Of a stretch of 37,708 nt of DNA, positions 32,421 to 37,708 are shown piece after piece. The first letter of the stretch is position 1, and each line of letters begins with the position of its first letter. Both the position numbers and the translations under genes were made by a program. The stretch spans positions 1 to 37,708 of the forward strand of contig JACIYF010000015.1 of the NCBI GenBank assembly GCA_014360065.1. Reading direction: 5' to 3'. The notes beneath the pieces were generated by a model. It was given only the letters and a program-made list of their open reading frames with translations, ran no database searches and was not told the origin of the DNA. The stretch is from Clostridia bacterium. GTDB lineage: Bacteria > Bacillota > DSM-521 > Neomoorellales > JACIYF01.

Positions 32421-33209
32421 GCTAGAGTTGCCATCTGCGCTATGGCCGGCAGCGATCATCCCAAAGCCAAAGGAATTCTTTTCGCCCAGGCCACACTCGT
32501 AGGCAAAACGAATCAGCTCGGGATTTCCGCTCAATGAAAAGGGAGCCATGTAGCCAAGGATCCTTTGATCCCGATAGGTTACCAGTCGGCTGATTTTGCC
32601 CTGGTGGCGCTCTATATAGCCATTGTCAAAGGCAAACTCGAAACTCGTATCTTCCGGCAAGTCCGGACTTAACGCAAGGTATTTACGGAGGAGATTCTCC
32701 CTGAGGCGATGCGAAAACTCAGGATCTTGGTAGCGCAAATAGTAAGCTGGCCGCCCCAGCTCTGGAGCCGCCCGGCTCACCGTGATCGGGGACAGGCAGA
32801 TAAAGCGCATAGGCGAGGCAAAGCTAGGCGGAGAAACAATTTCCGCTCCAGTCACCGCAAAAGTAAGCTGCCCCACTTGAATAGTCTCTTGATCCAGCAA
32901 CCCATCGGCCAGGTACTTGACAAAGTCCCTGACCGGCGAGGAAACCTGCCAGCTGGCTTCAGCACCTAGAAACTCGATGCCTCGACTGGTCACTTTCCGC
33001 TTTCTAATTTCCAGCTGAGAAAAGGTGAAGAGGCGAAACTGCTTCTCTCCGCTCTCATAGCCCCGATCGTGAAGATAAGTAGCATAGTCTGTAGAGGACT
33101 GGGCCAAAAGCCGGTAAACCAGCGCAGTCAAATAGTATTGATACTCAAAAGGTAGATAGGGCTTGGGGCCAACATGTTTTACCAGCTCTAAATGTATGCG
33201 CACTCGCAA
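32406..33209 (-). CDS. cas6: Cas6 CRISPR RNA endoribonuclease
   Basis: 267 residues. Cas6 cuts the CRISPR precursor transcript within the repeat. The N-terminal ferredoxin-like half begins RVRIHLEL and continues with PFEYQYYLTALVYRLL, containing the usual early aromatic/helix pattern. The C-terminal half ends with the Gly-rich RNA-binding loop ECGLGEKNSFGFGMI, the diagnostic motif. Possible catalytic His residues are near the N-terminal helix (H47-like region LHDRG), but I cannot fix them. The start appears to be TTG at 33209 with AGGTG seven bases upstream; a GTG two codons later is an alternative. It is the last gene of the RAMP operon (6-base gap). Confidence 0.9.
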   Translation of the reverse strand: MRVRIHLELVKHVGPKPYLPFEYQYYLTALVYRLLAQSSTDYATYLHDRGYESGEKQFRLFTFSQLEIRKRKVTSRGIEFLGAEASWQVSSPVRDFVKYLADGLLDQETIQVGQLTFAVTGAEIVSPPSFASPMRFICLSPITVSRAAPELGRPAYYLRYQDPEFSHRLRENLLRKYLALSPDLPEDTSFEFAFDNGYIERHQGKISRLVTYRDQRILGYMAPFSLSGNPELIRFAYECGLGEKNSFGFGMIAAGHSADGNSSVSCP

Positions 33210-33215
33210 AACTTT

Positions 33216-34301
33216 TCACCTACCCAGCCCACTTTGCTTGACCAGATCCGCCAGGGAAACCTGGCCGTGACCCCTAAACCATTCTCTCGACGGATAGGCA
33301 AAGGAAACCTTTCTCGACGGGTCAAAACAAAGTATTTGGCGCACATCCTGCAGGTTAATAGCCTGGCTCTCGCGCCAAGGCTCGGTAAGCTTGGCAATAT
33401 ACTCGCTCAAGGCCTCGCCCTCGAGGCGATTGGCGGTTAGCACCCCTTTAGACCACGAGGTGTAACGGCGATGCATCTCGCATAGGTGGGCCGCTACCGG
33501 GCTGATAGAAACGCTACCAAGCCCAAGCGGCTTCCCCATTCCCAGCTTATGCTTAAGTCCAGGTTCCAGGAACAGAGCATAAAAGAGCAGTCCCAGCTCC
33601 TCTTGGTCTAGCCCCCAGAACTTGACCCTAAACTCAAAGATCGATCCGGGGCCGATCAGGTGCACAGTCTTGTTAAGGGGGCTTTTTTCCGCTGAAGCCA
33701 GCCTGACACCAGGCTGGTGATAGTAAAACTTCCTTCCTGCCACTTGCTGGTTAGGGAAATACCACACGGCATGGCGGGGTTTGGGAACCATAAGGGGAGG
33801 CAAAGTAACCCAGCCCCCGTCTTCTACCTTAACCGGGAGGCCGTCGCCAAAGCTCACCTTACCGGTGAGCATAGCTTTCCTGCCTGCCCCGAACATGCGG
33901 CAAGTAATGCAGAGGGCACCCCTGTCATGGCAAGGCCGAAATTCAGCTGGGATTTTGCTCAAAATGTCGTTGGCAGGATTCCGACTGTTTTCGGTAGCCA
34001 CAGCCAGGCAGGAATTGGCTGCCGCTTCCGCTATCGAACGGATGGCCCCTTTAAGCGATGTGCCCGGGATAAAGGGCTTTCCATTTCGCAATAAATAATC
34101 CATATACTTGTGGTCTTTATCTTCCCGGGTAATATTACTCCCGATAAACAATGGCGTCAGCGTCTCCAGGCGGCAATCTGTGCTGCCCCATAGACCAAAT
34201 ATCCAGTTTAGGCCTTCATTCTTGATCCTACGGCCATCGCGCTGGGGCGGGCGGCTTAAATCCAGGCGTACGAAGTTATACGGGTTCATGGCAATCGCCA
34301 T
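33216..34301 (-). CDS. Type III CRISPR RAMP protein (TIGR03986-like)
   Basis: 361 residues from the ATG at 34301, which has GGGAGGGG seven bases upstream; an in-frame ATG at 34322 lacks it. It begins NPYNFVRLDLSRPPQ, as in TIGR03986-type RAMPs of type III-D loci. The RAMP core follows: LTPLFIGSN, KPFIPGTSLKGAIRSI, a CHDRGALCITCRMFG four-Cys-like zinc site, and a late Gly-rich GMGKPLGLGSVS. Such proteins form part of the backbone that holds crRNA. The start overlaps the previous gene by 26 bases. An exact subtype name cannot be given without a profile search. Confidence 0.8.
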   Translation of the reverse strand: MAIAMNPYNFVRLDLSRPPQRDGRRIKNEGLNWIFGLWGSTDCRLETLTPLFIGSNITREDKDHKYMDYLLRNGKPFIPGTSLKGAIRSIAEAAANSCLAVATENSRNPANDILSKIPAEFRPCHDRGALCITCRMFGAGRKAMLTGKVSFGDGLPVKVEDGGWVTLPPLMVPKPRHAVWYFPNQQVAGRKFYYHQPGVRLASAEKSPLNKTVHLIGPGSIFEFRVKFWGLDQEELGLLFYALFLEPGLKHKLGMGKPLGLGSVSISPVAAHLCEMHRRYTSWSKGVLTANRLEGEALSEYIAKLTEPWRESQAINLQDVRQILCFDPSRKVSFAYPSREWFRGHGQVSLADLVKQSGLGR

Positions 34302-34833
34302 CAGGTTCCCCTCCCAATCCATGCCAATAAATGAAATCAGGGTAGGGCTGGCCTTTGCGCCGGTACTCGCTTACCTTAAGTACCAGGTCCTGGCCCTGGC
34401 TGGGCATCTCGACTCCATCGACTGGATATTCCAGGCTGCGGGGAATGCGGGCTTCCTGGCTGCTCCACAAGTAGTAGGAGCACTGCCGGCAAACATAACC
34501 TTGGTCCTCTCGAACTGCCAAGGAGCGACCCAGCTTGGTTCTCAGGTCCTGGATCCCCTCCTCTGCCTGAGCCAAAGCAACCACTCGGAAGACCCCCTGA
34601 TCCAGCTCTCGCCAAATTAGGTTTAGCCCTGGCTCAATCACCCTGCCCAGCTTCCAGGGAAACTTACCCTCATCCCCTTCCCAGGTCCAATCACCAGCTG
34701 GCCAGTCCTTGCCCCGCACCAGAGCGATTTTGTCGGCTGCCTCTGCTAAAACCAAAGTTGCTCGGGAAATGTGGGTACGAGCTAATTCCAAAAAGTCATT
34801 CAGAGCCAGATCCCCTGCCTGCACGTAGAGCAT
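34276..34833 (-). CDS. CRISPR-associated protein of unknown family (possibly Csx19-like)
   Basis: 185 residues from an ATG with GAGGTG eight bases upstream. It sits between two RAMP genes and overlaps the next. Size and position next to a TIGR03986-like RAMP suggest the Csx19 (TIGR03984) family of type III-D systems, with segments such as PGLNLIWRELDQGVFRVVAL. I see no decisive motif. A YVCRQCSYYL region supplies a CxxC that could bind metal. The C-terminal 50 residues are Tyr/Pro/Gly-rich (YPDFIYWHGLGGEP). No membrane segment or nuclease motif is seen. Confidence 0.5.
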   Translation of the reverse strand: MLYVQAGDLALNDFLELARTHISRATLVLAEAADKIALVRGKDWPAGDWTWEGDEGKFPWKLGRVIEPGLNLIWRELDQGVFRVVALAQAEEGIQDLRTKLGRSLAVREDQGYVCRQCSYYLWSSQEARIPRSLEYPVDGVEMPSQGQDLVLKVSEYRRKGQPYPDFIYWHGLGGEPDGDCHEPV

Positions 34834-34849
34834 AGCCGGCGCACCTCAC

Positions 34850-35755
34850 TTAAGCAGACTTGCGAGCCACATAGCCGTCCCAGGCCGGACCCAAGCTATC
34901 CCAAAAACGATACAACCCTTCTGCATCGGCAATCCGCCCCACCCACCGAATGCCGCGGCGCTCCATGGTCAACGGCGAGGAAAGTTCCACCCAATCATCG
35001 GAGTCTAGGCCATACCTCTCGGCCCCTTGGGCGAAAGCACCGATGCCCCAGAGCTTCTGTAGCTCGGGTGGCGACCAGCCAGCCGGGGTACCAAAGTAGT
35101 GGATTTCAAGCGATGTTACCCGCCCAGTCACCCAGCCTAACCCCCGGGACTTGCCGCTTCCAATCTGGACTATGCCATCAGCCAAATCCCGCAGCAAATA
35201 GGCCAATAGCCCGAGCTGCCAGGTTTCGAAATTATCCACCACGATTTCAGTATCAAAAATACCGGAGGTGATGACTTGAAAATCGAACTTAGCTCCCCGG
35301 GAGCTGCCGCCAGTAACCCGGTCTATGCCCACTCCATCCCGAGTCTCAGGGGTAGGGGCCGGCGTTCCTGGTCGCAAATAGGCATCCCTGATAGCCAGGC
35401 GCCCGCGCATGGCACTAGAACCAAACAGCCTACAGATAGGACAGGAATCTCGATAAGCCTGGGGAGGAGCGTCGCTTTGCAGCCTTCTACCACAGGAAGT
35501 CTGGCTAAAAGGGTCGCAGGCCAAGGCTGGATTTAAGGTACGAGCTATCCGCTCGGCGTGGCTCCGGAATACCCCCTTGAGAGAAGAACCGGGCATGAAT
35601 ACTTGGGGTTGGCCGGTAGGCCCGGCGCCATACTTGGTGGTCACAAAAGCATCATCCGGGCCGGTCACGCTGGCCGCTCCCGATTTAATTAACACCGGCC
35701 CTTGCGGTTCAATAGCTACGGCTACGCGACATTGGTTGACGGCTTGCCTAAACAT
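34850..35755 (-). CDS. Csm3/Csx7-like type III RAMP (Cas7 backbone subunit), copy 2
   Basis: 301 residues from the ATG at 35755, which overlaps the stop of the previous RAMP (ATGTTTAG) and follows AGGAGG; a GTG at 35782 is the alternative. RAMP features: PQGPVLIKSG, VFMPGSSLKGVFRSHAERIA, and a Gly-rich SGKSRGLGWVTG loop. A four-Cys site is likely: CDPFSQTSC plus SCPICRLFG. The acidic pair PDDAFV (D34/D35) aligns with the target-RNA-cleaving Asp33 of Csm3. SSO1426/Csx7-like members of this family usually occur in several copies per type III complex, as here. It binds crRNA and probably cuts target RNA at 6-nt steps (family knowledge). Confidence 0.85.
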   Translation of the reverse strand: MFRQAVNQCRVAVAIEPQGPVLIKSGAASVTGPDDAFVTTKYGAGPTGQPQVFMPGSSLKGVFRSHAERIARTLNPALACDPFSQTSCGRRLQSDAPPQAYRDSCPICRLFGSSAMRGRLAIRDAYLRPGTPAPTPETRDGVGIDRVTGGSSRGAKFDFQVITSGIFDTEIVVDNFETWQLGLLAYLLRDLADGIVQIGSGKSRGLGWVTGRVTSLEIHYFGTPAGWSPPELQKLWGIGAFAQGAERYGLDSDDWVELSSPLTMERRGIRWVGRIADAEGLYRFWDSLGPAWDGYVARKSA

Positions 35756-36578
35756 GCTCCCTTGCCACCTCCTGTTGGCCACTAGTAAGCATATCCAAGA
35801 AACTGATTTGTTGGCTAAGAAACGATTCTGGATCTAGTTCCCGCATCTTCCCAGTTCGTAAGTAGGCAATTAGCTCATCTGCCTTGGTGAAATCTACTGC
35901 CTTAACCGACTCCAGCTGCAAGGAGATACCGCCCAGGCCCCTGGAGCTAAGGCCGCCCAGCCGCATGTACCCGCTCACCATTTCCCTCAATCCCACGGCC
36001 ACCAGGAACAGATCTTTGGAAGTGGGATTTTCCAAGGTAGCTCGAAAATCGAAGCGGCTCAGGGAAGGCACTACCTCGTAATCAAATTTGATGTTGGTGG
36101 CGGCTCTGCCGCTATCGCGGTCAATGCCTACCCCATCCCTCACTTCCACCTCTCCTAGCTCGGGATTAAGCATGGGAGCGTCTTCGAAAAGGATTTTTGA
36201 GCGGGAAAAAGGCGAGCCAAAAAGCTTACAGGTATCGCATAAGTGCTGCTGTAGAAAGTCGGCCAGTTCTTTTTCGGGCGCTTGATTTTTTTGCTTCTCT
36301 CGATAAATCGTAGCTGTACGCTCGTTTGCTGTTGGGCATTGGTTGTCCAGCTCTCCCCAGATTTGACAGCTTCTCAGGCCCAAGGTAACGGCTATGCGCT
36401 CCACCGTGGAGCGAAAAGCTCCTTTGATCGAAGATCCGGGAATAAAGGGCTCTCCGCTCATGGTTTTTATCACCGGCGAGTCGGTATAGTTTAAGTCCCG
36501 GCCACCGCCCACATGGAGCCCGGTGGTGGTAACCAGCACTCCCTTGAAAACATAGCGCTCTCTCAGCCCTGCTTCCAA
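35748..36578 (-). CDS. Csm3/Csx7-like type III RAMP (Cas7 backbone subunit), copy 1
   Basis: 276 residues from TTG at 36578, with AAGGAGG eight bases upstream. It is the most Csm3-like of the RAMPs: TTGLHVGGGRDLNYTDSPVI places an Asp at residue 33, the same number as the catalytic Asp33 of Streptococcus Csm3. PFIPGSSIKGAFRSTVERIA is the classic Cas7 loop, and GGLSSRGLGGISL is the Gly-rich loop. Cysteines at SCQIWGELDNQC and CDTCKLFGSP probably hold zinc, unlike the zinc-free Csm3 of type III-A. It would form the repeating backbone on crRNA. Confidence 0.87.
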   Translation of the reverse strand: MEAGLRERYVFKGVLVTTTGLHVGGGRDLNYTDSPVIKTMSGEPFIPGSSIKGAFRSTVERIAVTLGLRSCQIWGELDNQCPTANERTATIYREKQKNQAPEKELADFLQQHLCDTCKLFGSPFSRSKILFEDAPMLNPELGEVEVRDGVGIDRDSGRAATNIKFDYEVVPSLSRFDFRATLENPTSKDLFLVAVGLREMVSGYMRLGGLSSRGLGGISLQLESVKAVDFTKADELIAYLRTGKMRELDPESFLSQQISFLDMLTSGQQEVAREHV

Positions 36579-36615
36579 TACTCTCGCCTCCTTGGCAATC
36601 TGCTCCCCAGTGACC

Positions 36616-37110
36616 CTAACGCCCTGAGCTCGTGGTCGCCAGATACTCGGCTACCAGATGCTGAAGATAGCGGCGGTAGAGCCATAGCTGCACTTCGCCC
36701 GCTGAAGACCCGGCTGGCCCAAAGCCAGCTACGTTCCCTTCCCTACTTATTTCAGCCAGCTCCTTTCCTTCTTGCCTCATCTTCTGCAGGCGAGCTTCGA
36801 CCTGGGTCCAGAATTCCGCCGCCCCCGCTTCCGGGCTAGACCGCTCGCTTTGACCTTGGGCAGCCCTCTGGTGACCGGTCCGAGCCTCTTCGTCCTGACT
36901 GCGGCGGATGGCCAGCTCCTTTTTGTGGCGTATATACTTGCCTATGTCCTCGGGCTCTTGCGCCCAATCGGCAGCTTGAATCAAGCCCCCCAGCTGGCTT
37001 TTGCTAACTCCCACTTGCTTAAACTGTTGCCGTAACTGGTGCACAAGCTGGACTGCTTCCTGGTAAAGGTTGGCATCGATCTCCAACAAGGATATCGATT
37101 GGCTACTCAA
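36616..37110 (-). CDS. Unrecognised 164-residue protein in type III CRISPR operon (Cas11-like candidate)
   Basis: Starts with TTG at 37110 (GGAGGGG seven bases upstream). The sequence looks all-helical: a leading LYQEAVQLVHQLRQQFKQVG helix, then SQLGGLIQAADWAQEPEDIG and KYIRHKKELAIRR, a Gln/Ser/Glu-rich linker, then two helices (FWTQVEARLQKMRQEG; LWLYRRYLQHLVAEYL). No catalytic motif was found. Small helical subunits (Csm2/Cmr5, Cas11) are normal in type III effectors and precede csm3-like genes, so this is a candidate small subunit by size, helix content and position. That is an inference, not a match. Confidence 0.5.
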   Translation of the reverse strand: MSSQSISLLEIDANLYQEAVQLVHQLRQQFKQVGVSKSQLGGLIQAADWAQEPEDIGKYIRHKKELAIRRSQDEEARTGHQRAAQGQSERSSPEAGAAEFWTQVEARLQKMRQEGKELAEISREGNVAGFGPAGSSAGEVQLWLYRRYLQHLVAEYLATTSSGR

Positions 37111-37125
37111 GTTGCCACCCCTCCA

Positions 37126-37680
37126 TTAGCGCCGCCGCGAGCGCGAGGGCGAATTGTCATGGCGCTGGTGAAGCTGGTTGGACCGGGAACGCTCCTCGCC
37201 CATATCCAATTTAGGAGCAGCCTTAGGCTCTACCAAAAAGTAAAGATAATTGGATACCATCTGGCCAATAAATTCCCGGGCAAGCAAAAGGTGCATCTCC
37301 CGCTTGACCGCCGACAGGTCTCGGGTCAAAGGATTAAGGTCGACCAGCTCCTTAGCCTTGGCTTCAGCCTTGGCCTCAAGACCTTCTAGTTCTAGAAGCA
37401 GCTTACGGCCAAAATCCAAGTGACGCCACTTTTTGCCAGATTCGCTCCTGCCCACCCGGAGCTTTATGTAGTCGTAAATATCGGTTATCGCCATGGTGCT
37501 GATGGCCTGCCGCTCCAACTTCATAAGCTGCGATTTGTTGCTTTCGGACAAAGCTTGGACAGCATAGGCAGCCATCTCTCGGGCCCGGGGAAGCATCTCA
37601 TCCCGGCACTCCTTAACTGCTTTGGCTAGACCCATCCGGTAGGCGGACTCCTCCAGCTTTTCTTTCCATACGGCCTCCAA
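37126..37680 (-). CDS. Unrecognised 184-residue helical protein in type III CRISPR operon
   Basis: Starts with TTG at 37680, directly after the TGA of the gene upstream, with a GGGAGGTGG site. It is rich in helix-forming charged residues. Ala/Glu/Lys-rich LLLELEGLEAKAEAKAKELV suggests a coiled coil around residues 90-112, and a hydrophobic helix follows near REFIGQMVSNYLYFLVEP. The last 20 residues are Arg/Ser-rich and basic (NSPSRSRRR), which could bind RNA. No known motif is seen. It may be a second small subunit or an accessory protein. Confidence 0.5.
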   Translation of the reverse strand: MEAVWKEKLEESAYRMGLAKAVKECRDEMLPRAREMAAYAVQALSESNKSQLMKLERQAISTMAITDIYDYIKLRVGRSESGKKWRHLDFGRKLLLELEGLEAKAEAKAKELVDLNPLTRDLSAVKREMHLLLAREFIGQMVSNYLYFLVEPKAAPKLDMGEERSRSNQLHQRHDNSPSRSRRR

Positions 37681-37708
37681 TCACTCCACCTCCCAATGAA
37701 AAGCATCA
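37681..37708 (-). CDS. C-terminus of an upstream gene (partial, window edge)
   Basis: On the minus strand the frame reads DAFHWEVE and then TGA at 37681-37683, immediately abutting the TTG start of the next gene. This tight junction implies an upstream gene in the same operon, perhaps cas10 or another effector subunit. Too little is visible to identify it. Confidence 0.35.

Noticed and set aside
32180-37708. A CRISPR array within the window
   Set aside because: No regularly spaced repeats of 28-37 bases were found; only one repeat-like copy exists near 32.4 kb.

Overview
The window (about 37.7 kb, moderately GC-rich) looks like a chromosomal segment of an anaerobic, probably thermophilic, low-redox Firmicute of the Moorella/Thermoanaerobacterales type. 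The signs are a Ni-containing CO dehydrogenase, a membrane-bound group 4 [NiFe] hydrogenase, a CoA-dehydratase-type activase operon, Gram-positive style Shine-Dalgarno sites with many TTG/GTG starts, and type III CRISPR RAMP genes. The species assignment is an inference; no rRNA is present.

Region 1 (1-12.9 kb, all minus strand) is one co-oriented energy-conservation operon. In transcription order it holds a broken cooC remnant, cooS (CO dehydrogenase), cooF (four-cluster ferredoxin), then hyfB-hyfC-hyfE-hyfF-hyfD-hyfG-hyfH-hyfI-hycH (formate-hydrogenlyase-type group 4a hydrogenase). CO oxidation at CooS would feed electrons through CooF to the hydrogenase, giving H2 and an ion gradient. A near-perfect sigma-54 promoter (12913-12928) sits in front, and immediately upstream of that is a sigma-54 activator with V4R, PAS, AAA+ and HTH domains (13007-14833).

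Region 2 (14.8-21.4 kb) holds a gene-poor stretch, a three-tRNA operon (Ser-GCT, Arg-ACG, Arg-CCT), and a three-gene minus-strand operon: a fused two-module CoA-enzyme activase-related protein, a BadF/HgdC-type ATPase activase and a FadR-type GntR regulator. A secreted PrcB-domain protein and tRNA-Ser(TGA) follow.

Region 3 (21.4-32.2 kb) is mixed housekeeping and signalling: a DUF6485-like Cys-rich protein, a YkgJ-type Cys-cluster protein, RtcB RNA ligase, SfsA, a ferritin-like diiron protein, a soluble CZB-type chemoreceptor, oligoendopeptidase F, and a BASS transporter. A plus-strand unit at 29.84-30.99 kb has a good promoter, a ~320-nt leader with repeats and a predicted three-way junction RNA, a 47-residue Trp-rich ORF, a receiver-like protein lacking the canonical phospho-acceptor, and a terminator.

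Region 4 (32.4-37.7 kb, minus strand) is a type III CRISPR effector operon entering from beyond the right edge: two unrecognised small helical proteins, two Csm3/Csx7-like RAMPs with four-Cys sites, a possible Csx19-like protein, a third RAMP and Cas6. No cas10 and no CRISPR array are inside the window, but a single CRISPR-repeat-like sequence overlaps the 3' end of cas6. The most interesting points are the sigma-54-controlled CODH-hydrogenase operon with its decayed cooC, the unusual RAMP operon, and the structured leader unit near 30 kb.
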